Below are positions 8,382 to 15,466 of a DNA stretch of 22,722 bases, piece by piece. Origin of the DNA: DATLYF01 sp035575095 (lineage in GTDB: Bacteria; Pseudomonadota; Gammaproteobacteria; Competibacterales; Competibacteraceae). Both the position numbers and the translations under genes were made by a program. The DNA lies in assembly GCA_035575095.1 (NCBI GenBank), contig DATLYF010000059.1, forward strand, positions 1 to 22,722, read 5' to 3'. The number at the start of each line of letters is the position of its first letter. The first letter of the stretch is position 1. The notes under the pieces were generated by a model that saw only the letters and a program-made list of their open reading frames with translations, was not told where the DNA came from and searched no databases.

Positions 8382-8429
8382 GTCATCCCTCACGCCGTCG
8401 GCATCCTGCTGCCGATCACCGGACGTGGA

Positions 8430-9494
8430 TTACGGCAGACCCAGGTAGCCATTGTCGATGGCGCCGTCCACGTAGTTCTCGTTGATCTTGGTCACGCAGC
8501 CGTTGATCGTGCTGGGCGAGAAGCCGGTGGTGGTATCACCGCCGAGCACCTTGTTGGCGATCTCCAGCACCTGGGCCACGGTCAGCCCGTAGCAGGCATT
8601 GCCCACCGCCACCACCACCAGGTCCTTGAGGTTGGTGCTGCTGCTGGAGAAGTCGGGATCGTTGAGATCGAAGCCGACGCTGAGGGTCAGCGCCACCACC
8701 TGTCCGGCCAGTACACCCGCCGAAGTGCTGGTGGGGTTGAGATAGTTCTGCGCCAGGATGCCGGGCGTGCCGCCCGCCGGCAGGAACTGATCGATGGCCA
8801 GCGAAGTGGTGAAGGTGGCCGAGCGGTTGTTGGCCGGCAGGCCGATGGTCAGACCGTTGGGGAAGGTGCCTTCAAAGTTCTGATCTCGATAGCAACCGGG
8901 GTTGTTGCCATGGCAGGTAGTGCCCCAGCCACCCTGGGTCTGGGTGCGGAAGCCGCCATCGGGCGGAGGCGGAGTACAAGGTTTGACCGTGTACTCGAAG
9001 TAGAAGGCGTGCACCCAGTAATCGGGGCGGATGCCGAATGCCCAACCGACCCTGCCATCGGACAGATTGGCCCGGGCGACGATGATCAGGGTATCGCCGA
9101 TCTGGAACGGGGCCGGCAGCGGCACGGTAGCGGTGTAGGTGGCAAGACTGGGTGAATGGGTCGCCTTGTAGGGGAAGCTGCCTACCTGTGGCGAGTTGTT
9201 GAGGTTCAAGGGGACATCGGCCGGCGAAGCCCAGATGCCCCACTGGGAAGCCGTCATCAATCTGGGTGCGGTGATGGTGTAGGTGAGGTAGATATTGCCA
9301 TCCTGGTCGTTATTGACCGATACGGTGCCATACTTGATGGTTGGGTTATCGGTGTTCACCAGATCGGTCGTCTGATTGGTGCCGCACATCGTCAGCTCTG
9401 CCCGGGATGGTGTGCTCGACAACAGAAATGCCAAGCCCAGGAGCACGGCGGCAGACAGCCGCCCGCACAAGGATCGGAACGTAAGGGAATACAT
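8430..9494 (-). CDS. Secreted two-module protein of unknown function
   Basis: A 354-residue precursor with a clear Sec signal peptide (about 1-32; hydrophobic AAVLLGLAFLL, cleavage after SRA). The mature N-terminal module (33-172) is rich in Thr, Asn and aromatic residues and is probably all-beta. A proline linker CTPPPPDGG (173-181) leads to a second module (182-354) beginning RTQTQGGWGTTCHGNNPG, with LAGQVVALTLSVGFDL in the middle and ending in INENYVDGAIDNGYL. I recall similar C-terminal modules in secreted proteins of several phyla, but no characterised function. There is no lipobox, LPXTG or PEP-CTERM tail. The ATG at 9494 follows GGGAAGGAG. By eye its base composition is less GC-rich than the flanking housekeeping genes, consistent with an acquired gene, but this was not measured. 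Confidence 0.85.
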   Translation of the reverse strand: MYSLTFRSLCGRLSAAVLLGLAFLLSSTPSRAELTMCGTNQTTDLVNTDNPTIKYGTVSVNNDQDGNIYLTYTITAPRLMTASQWGIWASPADVPLNLNNSPQVGSFPYKATHSPSLATYTATVPLPAPFQIGDTLIIVARANLSDGRVGWAFGIRPDYWVHAFYFEYTVKPCTPPPPDGGFRTQTQGGWGTTCHGNNPGCYRDQNFEGTFPNGLTIGLPANNRSATFTTSLAIDQFLPAGGTPGILAQNYLNPTSTSAGVLAGQVVALTLSVGFDLNDPDFSSSSTNLKDLVVVAVGNACYGLTVAQVLEIANKVLGGDTTTGFSPSTINGCVTKINENYVDGAIDNGYLGLP

Positions 9495-10037
9495 CGCTGG
9501 TCTCCTTCCCTTGGTTCTTGTTAAACCTTTGCCAGAAGCGGGAGGATGCCGTCCGAGCGCGCGGGAAGCCGTCATGCCGGCCACCCGTCTGATCGCACGC
9601 GGATGAGTCGCCCCGATCTGGCGTATCGGCGAACGTTGGCAAAAAAGAGGACGATCAAAACAGGCTGGGTGACTCCCTACCCACCGGGGGGCCGCTCCAT
9701 TCGCTACTCCCTGGAGGCGGCCTGCGGGTTTTTCTGGCCCCGGATTACTGAAAGCCTAGGCGCAGGGCGTCTGTACCGCAATATAACCAAGTATCTAAAT
9801 CCAATGGATTTCCCCAGGGTGTCGGGAACCGGCGGAGCGCGGCCTGCCAGCCCTATCCCGCCGTGGTTTCCGTTGTTCCACGTGGAACATTGCCGCACCC
9901 GGGCGCGGTTCATGCGCAGTGGCACGGCAGAGTCCCGGGACGAGGTGAGAGTGTTCGTCGCCGTTCTCGCGGCGGCGAGGCACTGCCCCGAACACCCTCG
10001 CTCCGTAGAGGCCCGGGCCGCTCGGGCGAGTCTGGCA
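9495..10037. other. 543-bp non-coding interval with a parS-like site
   Basis: I can support no gene here. The interval holds the likely promoter and leader of the secreted-protein gene, including an AT-rich patch around 9778-9811 with a small dyad AAATCC-AAT-GGATTT at 9797-9811. It also holds parS-like site 2 (9874-9889) and a nested inverted repeat at 9951-9995 (outer GTGTTCG/CGAACAC, inner TCGCCG/CGGCGA) downstream of plsC that lacks a T tract. No riboswitch motif was recognised. Confidence 0.7.
9874..9889. promoter_or_regulatory. parS: parS-like ParB site 2
   Basis: TGTTCCACGTGGAACA, a perfect 16-bp match to Pseudomonas parS, lies in the non-coding interval between the secreted-protein gene and plsC. 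Unlike sites 1 and 3, the symmetry stops at the 16-bp core. Confidence 0.9.
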
Positions 10038-10811
10038 TCAGTGCTTGGCCAGCGGCGGAACGGGCAGTCCGCTGATCTCGGCCACGGTCTGCTCGATCCA
10101 ATCCTCGGCGGCGGCTAGCAGTTCGTGCGGGCTGCGGCCGTGGCTGTCGATGACCGGACCGATGACCACCTCGACCGTGCCGGGACGCTTGAAAAAGCTG
10201 CGCCGCGGCCAGAACAGGCCGGCGTTGTGGGCGACTGGCACGATGGGATAGCCGCTTTCAGCCGCCAGGGCGGCGCCACCGATGTGGTAGCGGCGGCGGG
10301 TGCCGGGGGCGGTACGGGTGCCCTCGGGGAACAGTAGCACCCACTGGCCAGTGCGCAGATGCACCTGGCCCCGCTCGATCACCTGGCGCAGCGCCGCCTT
10401 GCCCGAGCTACGGTCGATGGCCACGGGCTTGATCAGGGCCAGTGCCCAGCCGAAGACCGGCACCCACAGCAGTTCGCGCTTGAGGACGATGGCCAGGGGC
10501 CGGAACAGCAGCGGCAGCAGGAGGGTTTCCCAGGTGGACTGGTGTTTGGCTAGGATGATGGCCGGGCCGGGTGGCAGGTTCTCCAGGCCGCGGATGCGGT
10601 GGCGGATGCCGCAGGTGATCCGCAGCCACCACAATACAAAGGCGGCCCAACGGGTGGCGATCCAGTAGCGGCGGTGCAGGCTCAAAGGAAAGGACAGCAG
10701 CACCACAGGCCCCCAGAGCACGGTGGCGAGGATCATGCCGAGGGAGAACAGCAGGCCGCGGATGAACAGGCCGGCGCTGGGGCGCGGACGGTCAAGCGAG
10801 ATAGCGCTCAT
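10038..10811 (-). CDS. plsC: 1-acyl-sn-glycerol-3-phosphate acyltransferase (PlsC/LptA type)
   Basis: A 257-residue inner-membrane acyltransferase that transfers an acyl chain to lysophosphatidic acid to form phosphatidic acid in phospholipid synthesis. A hydrophobic N-terminal segment (about 15-42) should anchor it. The catalytic block is KHQSTWET, with His90 and Glu95 (HX4E, where many homologues have HX4D). The substrate-binding motif FPEGTR is at 161-166, and PIVPVAHNAG (189-198) is the fourth family block. The ATG at 10811 has little Shine-Dalgarno sequence. The gene lies 41 bp downstream of gmhB in the same orientation. The same pair occurs next to glyQS near oriC in Pseudomonas, where the acyltransferase is called lptA. 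Confidence 0.92.
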   Translation of the reverse strand: MSAISLDRPRPSAGLFIRGLLFSLGMILATVLWGPVVLLSFPLSLHRRYWIATRWAAFVLWWLRITCGIRHRIRGLENLPPGPAIILAKHQSTWETLLLPLLFRPLAIVLKRELLWVPVFGWALALIKPVAIDRSSGKAALRQVIERGQVHLRTGQWVLLFPEGTRTAPGTRRRYHIGGAALAAESGYPIVPVAHNAGLFWPRRSFFKRPGTVEVVIGPVIDSHGRSPHELLAAAEDWIEQTVAEISGLPVPPLAKH

Positions 10812-10852
10812 CGTTGTTGGCTTTTATCAGGGTTGTATGCGACGACTGCGCA

Positions 10853-11395
10853 TTATTGCTCGGATTGTGCCAGCAGGTGATCGGCCAGCGCCGCCAGATC
10901 GGCGAAGACCGACACCCCTTCCAGCCCCACGCCGCGCGCCTGGGTAGCGCGGCCCTTGCCGGTCAGCACCAGACAGGGCCAGGCGCCCACGGCGCGGGCC
11001 GCCTTCAGGTCGCGCAGCGAGTCGCCCACCACCGGCACGCCCTTGAGATCGATGCGCAAGCGCCGGGCGATCTCCAGCAGCATGCCGGGATTGGGCTTGC
11101 GATAGGGATTGGCGTCGTCGCTGTCGGCACAGAACAACACCGCTTCGATGCTGCCACCGGCTTCCTGCACCTGGCGGTGCATCTTGTCGTGGATGCGGTT
11201 GAGGGTTTCGATGTCGAACAGACCGCGGGCGATGCCGGACTGGTTGCTGGCCACTACTACCCGCCAGCCGGCATGGTTGAGGCGGGCGATGGCTTCCAGG
11301 CTGCCGGGGATGGGCTTCCACTCCTCGGGCGACTTGATGTAGTCATCCGAATCCTCGTTGATCACGCCATCGCGATCGAGAATGATCAGCTTCAT
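10853..11395 (-). CDS. gmhB: D-glycero-D-manno-heptose 1,7-bisphosphate 7-phosphatase (GmhB), zinc site lost
   Basis: A 180-residue cytosolic HAD phosphatase that removes the 7-phosphate in ADP-heptose synthesis for the LPS inner core. HAD motifs: nucleophile Asp7 and acid/base Asp9 in ILDRDGVIN, motif II SNQSGIARG (50-58), motif III Lys100 in YRKPNPGML and motif IV Asp125 in VVGDSLRD. E. coli GmhB has a Cys-X-His...Cys-X-Cys structural zinc site just before RKP; here that segment reads FCADSDDANPYRKP, so only one of four ligands remains. The catalytic residues are intact, so activity is still expected. The ATG at 11395 is preceded by AGGA. It lies downstream of glyS, separated by a 54-bp gap filled largely by a parS palindrome. 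Confidence 0.9.
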   Translation of the reverse strand: MKLIILDRDGVINEDSDDYIKSPEEWKPIPGSLEAIARLNHAGWRVVVASNQSGIARGLFDIETLNRIHDKMHRQVQEAGGSIEAVLFCADSDDANPYRKPNPGMLLEIARRLRIDLKGVPVVGDSLRDLKAARAVGAWPCLVLTGKGRATQARGVGLEGVSVFADLAALADHLLAQSEQ

Positions 11396-11411
11396 GGTGA
11401 GGTTCCTGAGG

Positions 11412-11441
11412 CGGCCGATGTTCCACGTGGAACATCGGCCG
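11412..11441. promoter_or_regulatory. parS: parS-like ParB site 3, inside a perfect 30-bp palindrome
   Basis: The core TGTTCCACGTGGAACA (11419-11434) is flanked on both sides by seven further symmetrical base pairs, giving a 30-bp perfect palindrome exactly as long as that of site 1 but with different arm sequences. It occupies most of the 54-bp gap between glyS and gmhB. Both genes are on the minus strand, so transcripts running through would carry it as an RNA hairpin. Confidence 0.9.
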
Positions 11442-11449
11442 GTTGCGCC

Positions 11450-13525
11450 TCAATCCTGTAAACGCGAGAAGTCAGCCACCCGCAGGAACAGACTGGACAG
11501 CTCGTTGAGCAGAGCGATGCGGTTGTCGCGCAGGGCGGCGTCCTCCACCATCACCATGACATCGTCGAAGAAGCCGTCGACCGGCTCGCGCAGCGCGGCC
11601 AGACGGGTCAGCGCCTCCTCGTACAGCCCGCCCTCCATCAGCGGCGTGGCTTCCGAGGCCAGCTCAGCCAGGCTGGCGGCCAGCCGCTGCTCGGCCTCCT
11701 CGGTGAGCAGCTCCGGGCGCACCTGGAACGGCAGGGTCTGGCCGTCCAGCTTCTTCAGGATGTTGCGGATGCGCTTGTTGGCGGCGGCCAGGGCTTCGGC
11801 TTCGGGCAGCTTGCGAAAGGCGGCCACGGCGCGGATGCGGCGGTCGAAGTCCAGCGGCCGGGTTGGCCGGCACTCCAGCACCGCCTCGAACTCGTCGAGA
11901 CGGAAGCCCTGCTCCAGGTAATAGCCGCGCAGCCGCTCCAGCAGGAACTCCAGCACCGCTGGCACCGCCGCCGGTGCCTTGAGCTCGGCCGGGAAGTGAC
12001 GGGCGGCCTGGGCGAGCAGTTCCTGCAGGTCCAGCTCGAGCCCACCGGCGATGAGGATGCGCAGCACGCCCAGAGCGGCGCGGCGCAGGGCAAAGGGATC
12101 CTTGGCGCCGCTGGGTGCCTGGCCGATAGCGAAGATGCCGACCAGGGTATCGAGGCGGTCGGCCAGGGCCACGGCGCGGCCGGTGGCGCTGAGCGGCAGG
12201 TGGTCGCCGGCGAAGCGCGGGTGGTACTGCTCCTCCAGGGCCTGGGCCACTTCCTCGGCCTCGCCGTCGTGGCGGGCGTAGTAGCGGCCCATGATGCCCT
12301 GTAGCTCAGGGAACTCCTGCACCATGCTGGTAAGCAGATCGCACTTGGACAGCCGCCCGGCGCGCTCGGCCCAATCCGGATTGCCACCGCTGTGGATGGC
12401 GATGTAGCGGGCTAGCGCCGCCACACGCTCAGCTTTGTCGTGCAGGCTACCCAGCCGCTGCTGGAACACCACGCTCTTCAGGGCTTCCAAGCGCTCGGCC
12501 AGAGGCAACTTGCGATCCTGGTGCCAGAAGAACTCGGCATCGGCGAAGCGTGGGCGGATCACCCGCTCGTTGCCGGCCACCACCTGGGCCGGATCGCGGC
12601 TCTCCAGGTTGCTGATGGCGATGAAATGCGGCAGCAGCCGTCCATTCTTGTCCACCACCGGGAAGTATTTCTGGTTGTCTTGCATGGTGGAGATCAGCGC
12701 TTCCTGGGGCACGTTGAGGAAGCGCTTCTCGAAGCGGCCGGTCAGCGCCACCGGCCATTCCACCAGGGCGGTGACCTCATCCAGCAGTTCCTCTCTGATC
12801 ACCGCACAGCCGCCGACCTGGGCAGCAGCGGCTTCGGCCTGGGCGCGGATGCGTTCGCGCCGGGCGGCGAAGTCGGCGATCACCTTGCCCTGGCGCTCCA
12901 GCATCTCGGCATAGGCGGCGGGGGCGGGCAGGGCGATGGCTGCGGGGTGGTGAAAGCGGTGGCCGTAGGTCACGCGGCCAGCTGCCACGCCCAGCAGCGT
13001 AGCAGGGATGAGCTCGTCGCCGAACAGCAGCACCAGCCAGTGCACCGGGCGCACGAACTCGGCGTCGCTATCGCCCCAGCGCATGCGCTTGGGGATGGGC
13101 AGGGTGTCCAGGGCCTGTTGCAGGATGCCCGGCACCAGCTCGGCAGTGGCGGCGCCGGGCACGTGGCTGAGATGCACCAGCCAGGCCCCCTTGCCGCTTT
13201 CTTGCACCCGCAGCTCCGTCACGTCCACGCCGCAGGAGCGGGCGAAGCCGAGCAGGGCAGGGGTGGGCTGCCCGTCCTTGTAAGCGGCGGCCAGCGCCGG
13301 GCCGCGGCGTTCCTGGGTGCGGTCGGGCTGTTTCACCGGCAGCTCGCGCACCAGCAGCGCTAGGCGGCGCGGAGTGGCATAGCGGCTCACCGTGCCAAAG
13401 GTCAACCCGGCCTTGCGCAGACCCTCGACCACACCTTGTTCCAAGGCCTCGGAGAGGTTGGCGAGGGCCTTGGGCGGCAGTTCCTCGGTGCCGATCTCGA
13501 TCAGCAGGTCACGCACCTCAGCCAT
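11450..13525 (-). CDS. glyS: Glycyl-tRNA synthetase beta subunit
   Basis: A 691-residue beta subunit of the bacterial alpha2beta2-type glycyl-tRNA synthetase (E. coli 689 aa), which charges tRNA-Gly with glycine; this subunit mainly binds the tRNA. It has the family start LLIEIGTEELPPKAL (7-21), GRFEKRFLNVPQEALISTMQ (263-282), NQKYFPV (284-290) and the HD-like region YYARHDGEAEEVAQALEEQY (415-434), plus a C-terminal anticodon-binding domain (about 570-691). The ATG at 13525 has a strong AGGAGG, and the gene overlaps the end of glyQ by 8 bp (ATGGCTGA), so synthesis of the two subunits is coupled. The open frame upstream of this ATG belongs to glyQ in another frame. Confidence 0.97.
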   Translation of the reverse strand: MAEVRDLLIEIGTEELPPKALANLSEALEQGVVEGLRKAGLTFGTVSRYATPRRLALLVRELPVKQPDRTQERRGPALAAAYKDGQPTPALLGFARSCGVDVTELRVQESGKGAWLVHLSHVPGAATAELVPGILQQALDTLPIPKRMRWGDSDAEFVRPVHWLVLLFGDELIPATLLGVAAGRVTYGHRFHHPAAIALPAPAAYAEMLERQGKVIADFAARRERIRAQAEAAAAQVGGCAVIREELLDEVTALVEWPVALTGRFEKRFLNVPQEALISTMQDNQKYFPVVDKNGRLLPHFIAISNLESRDPAQVVAGNERVIRPRFADAEFFWHQDRKLPLAERLEALKSVVFQQRLGSLHDKAERVAALARYIAIHSGGNPDWAERAGRLSKCDLLTSMVQEFPELQGIMGRYYARHDGEAEEVAQALEEQYHPRFAGDHLPLSATGRAVALADRLDTLVGIFAIGQAPSGAKDPFALRRAALGVLRILIAGGLELDLQELLAQAARHFPAELKAPAAVPAVLEFLLERLRGYYLEQGFRLDEFEAVLECRPTRPLDFDRRIRAVAAFRKLPEAEALAAANKRIRNILKKLDGQTLPFQVRPELLTEEAEQRLAASLAELASEATPLMEGGLYEEALTRLAALREPVDGFFDDVMVMVEDAALRDNRIALLNELSSLFLRVADFSRLQD

Positions 13526-14438
13526 GCGCCACCTCCTGGAGGCTCTGCTGCTTGCACAGCGGGAAGCCGAGCGCCTTGCGTGCGTCATGATAGGCATGGG
13601 CTACGGCGCGGGCGAGCTGGCGCACGCGCAGGATGTAGCGCTGGCGCTCGGTCACCGAGATCGCCTTGCGCGCATCCAGCAGATTGAAGGTATGAGAGGC
13701 TTTGAGCGTCATCTCGTAGGCGGGCAGAGGCAGGTTGAGTTCAATCAGGCGCTGGCATTCCTGTTCACAGTGGTCGAACTGGCGGAACAGCCATTCGACG
13801 TCAGCGTGCTCGAAGTTGAAGGTGGACTGCTCCACTTCGTTCTGATGGAACACGTCGCCGTAGCTGACACGCCCCAGGGGACCGTCGGTCCACACCAAGT
13901 CGTAGACGTTCTCCACGCCCTGCACGTACATGGCGATGCGCTCCAGGCCGTAGGTGATCTCGCCCATCACCGGCTTGCACTCCAGGCCGCCGGCTTGCTG
14001 GAAATAGGTGATCTGGGTCACCTCCATGCCGTTCAGCCACACTTCCCAGCCCAGACCCCAGGCGCCCAGGGTGGGCGACTCCCAGTTGTCCTCGACGAAG
14101 CGGATATCGTGCACCAGCGGGTCGATGCCCATGTGCTGAAGCGAGCCCAGATAGAGGTCGAGGAAGTTGCGGGGCGAGGGCTTGATCACTACCTGAAACT
14201 GGTAGTAGTGCTGCAAGCGGTTGGGATTCTCGCCGTAACGGCCGTCAGTGGGGCGGCGCGAGGGCTGCACATAGGCGGCGCTCCACGGCTCCGGACCGAT
14301 GGCGCGCAGGAAGGTGGCGGTGTGGAAGGTGCCGGCTCCCACCTCCATATCGTAGGGCTGGAGCAGGACGCAGCCCTGCTCGGCCCAGTATTCTTGCAGA
14401 GCCAGGATCAGGCCCTGGAACGTCGAAACATCGCGCAC
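13518..14438 (-). CDS. glyQ: Glycyl-tRNA synthetase alpha subunit
   Basis: A 306-residue alpha subunit (E. coli 303 aa) that carries the class II catalytic core making glycyl-adenylate. Diagnostic blocks are TFQGLILALQEYWAEQGC, LQPYDMEVGAGTFH, the very conserved YVQPSRRPTDGRYGENPNRL and YYQFQVVIKPSP. The start is a GTG at 14438, supported by GGAGG about 7 bp upstream and by alignment to the family N-terminus; no ATG fits. It heads the unit glyQ-glyS-gmhB-plsC. A TATACT -10 box and a GC-rich palindrome lie upstream. The same gene order occurs near the replication origin of Pseudomonas. Confidence 0.97.
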   Translation of the reverse strand: MRDVSTFQGLILALQEYWAEQGCVLLQPYDMEVGAGTFHTATFLRAIGPEPWSAAYVQPSRRPTDGRYGENPNRLQHYYQFQVVIKPSPRNFLDLYLGSLQHMGIDPLVHDIRFVEDNWESPTLGAWGLGWEVWLNGMEVTQITYFQQAGGLECKPVMGEITYGLERIAMYVQGVENVYDLVWTDGPLGRVSYGDVFHQNEVEQSTFNFEHADVEWLFRQFDHCEQECQRLIELNLPLPAYEMTLKASHTFNLLDARKAISVTERQRYILRVRQLARAVAHAYHDARKALGFPLCKQQSLQEVAHG

Positions 14439-14456
14439 GGGTTGCCTCCGGGCTGG

Positions 14457-14476
14457 GGGGCGGCGGCCGCCGCCCC
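14457..14476. repeat. 20-bp perfect GC palindrome in the glyQ leader
   Basis: GGGGCGGCGG followed by its exact reverse complement CCGCCGCCCC lies about 20 bp upstream of the glyQ GTG, between the presumed promoter and the ribosome binding site. In the leader RNA it could form a hairpin close to the GGAGG. No T-box or known riboswitch signature was seen. Confidence 0.7.
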
Positions 14477-14497
14477 GGGGACGGAATCGGACGGAAA

Positions 14498-14503
14498 AGT
14501 ATA
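14498..14503 (-). promoter_or_regulatory. Probable -10 box of the glyQ promoter
   Basis: The minus strand reads TATACT at 14503-14498, one base from TATAAT, about 60 bp upstream of the glyQ start. The -35 region at 17-18 bp spacing (around TGAATC) is weak, so the call rests on the -10 hexamer and the position. Confidence 0.45.
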
Positions 14504-14551
14504 TCCTGTAGCGAGTCTTGGATTCACGCGGCGACCGCAGCAGGGCTGGAG

Positions 14552-14567
14552 TGTTCCACGTGAAACG
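14552..14567. promoter_or_regulatory. parS: parS-like ParB site 4 (variant)
   Basis: TGTTCCACGTGAAACG has a CACGTG centre, a left half as in Pseudomonas parS and a right half as in the Bacillus type (GTGAAAC), with the last base divergent. It lies in the intergenic region between glyQ and mobA, 37 bp from site 5. Confidence 0.82.
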
Positions 14568-14588
14568 TCATCGCCTGATCGTCTTGGA

Positions 14589-14604
14589 TGTTCCACGTGG
14601 AACC
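14589..14604. promoter_or_regulatory. parS: parS-like ParB site 5
   Basis: TGTTCCACGTGGAACC matches the parS core with one change at the last base, a variant also known in Pseudomonas. It is paired with site 4, start-to-start 37 bp, in the glyQ-mobA gap. Confidence 0.87.
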
Positions 14605-14727
14605 CGATTTCGCCTTCATGGCCGTGGAGCATCTGGGCGCGAAGGTATTCGGCATAGCGGTCTCGGCGCCCAGAAGGGGGGGTGCGTTAGGCCGCTCCTC
14701 ATGAAACAGCCCGTACCGGTAGAAGAA

Positions 14728-15348
14728 ATGAGCAAGGACTATCCGAAGCAGGACATCACCGGCGTCATCCTGGCCGGCGGCCGCGCTGAGCGCATGGGCG
14801 GCCAGGACAAAGGTTTGCTCGTGTTGGCCGGGCGGCCCTTGGCGGCGCACGCCCTGGAGCGGCTGCGACCGCAGGTAGGGCAAGTGCTGATCAACGCCAA
14901 CCGCAACCGCGATGCTTATGCCGCCCTGGGGGCGGAGGTGGTGGCCGACAGCCTGGGCGGTTTCCAGGGGCCGTTGGCGGGGATGCTGACGGCGCTGGAG
15001 CGCCTCGACGGCGGCTATATCGCCACCGTGCCCTGCGACTCGCCGCTGCTGGCCGCCGACTACGTGGCACGCATGTGGACGGCGCGGGCCGAGCAGGGGG
15101 CGGCGCTGGCGGTGGCGCGCTGCGGCGGCTGGCTGCAGCCGGTATTCGCCTTGCTGGAGCGGGCATTGGCGGCGGATCTGCGTGCCGCGCTACTTGCCGG
15201 CGAGCGCAAGATCGACCGCTGGTTCGCCTGTCATCCGATGGTCCTAGTGGACTTCGACGACCATCCGGAGATGTTCCGTAACATCAACACGCCGCAGGAG
15301 CTGGCGGAGCTGGAGCGAGAGCTGGCCGGAAACGCCGGCTCGCCCTGA
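14728..15348 (+). CDS. mobA: Molybdenum cofactor guanylyltransferase MobA
   Basis: A 206-residue cytosolic enzyme (E. coli 194 aa) that joins GMP from GTP to molybdopterin to give the guanine dinucleotide cofactor used by DMSO-reductase-family enzymes. The nucleotide-binding start is ITGVILAGGRAERMGGQDKG (10-29); GGFQGPLAGM (77-86), VPCDSPL (101-107, with the Mg-binding Asp) and NINTPQEL (185-192) are also typical. The ATG at 14728 is the most family-like start; an in-frame ATG at 14701 is possible, and neither has a strong ribosome binding site. No other cofactor-synthesis gene is adjacent. It is divergent from glyQ across the parS pair and converges on a lipoprotein gene. Confidence 0.93.
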   Translation: MSKDYPKQDITGVILAGGRAERMGGQDKGLLVLAGRPLAAHALERLRPQVGQVLINANRNRDAYAALGAEVVADSLGGFQGPLAGMLTALERLDGGYIATVPCDSPLLAADYVARMWTARAEQGAALAVARCGGWLQPVFALLERALAADLRAALLAGERKIDRWFACHPMVLVDFDDHPEMFRNINTPQELAELERELAGNAGSP

Positions 15349-15357
15349 CTGTGGAGG

Positions 15358-15439
15358 ACGACCCTGGGGGGCTCTTTGCTCACGCTCGATGCACATCCAG
15401 GTGCGTCGTCGCCGCTCCAGCAAATACCCCCAGGGTCGT
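15358..15439. repeat. 82-bp nested inverted repeat between convergent genes
   Basis: The outer arms ACGACCCTGGGGG (15358-15370) and CCCCCAGGGTCGT (15427-15439) are perfectly complementary over 13 bp. Inside them TTTGCT (15375-15380) pairs with AGCAAA (15419-15424), and GCAC (15391-15394) pairs with GTGC (15401-15404), with further pairing outward. The whole can fold as one segmented hairpin. It begins 10 bp after the mobA stop and ends 28 bp before the stop of the convergent lipoprotein gene. It may be a bidirectional terminator without T tracts, or a small palindromic element. Confidence 0.75.
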
Positions 15440-15466
15440 TAGGGGATGTTGCTGCAAGGGATGAGA

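Noticed and set aside
9600..9780. Possible c-di-GMP or other riboswitch upstream of the secreted-protein gene
   Set aside because: Fragments such as GGCAAA occur, but neither strand shows the conserved GEMM core or a consistent fold.
13157..13166. GCACGTGGC within glyS containing a CACGTG core
   Set aside because: The bases flanking CACGTG do not match parS, and it lies inside conserved coding sequence.
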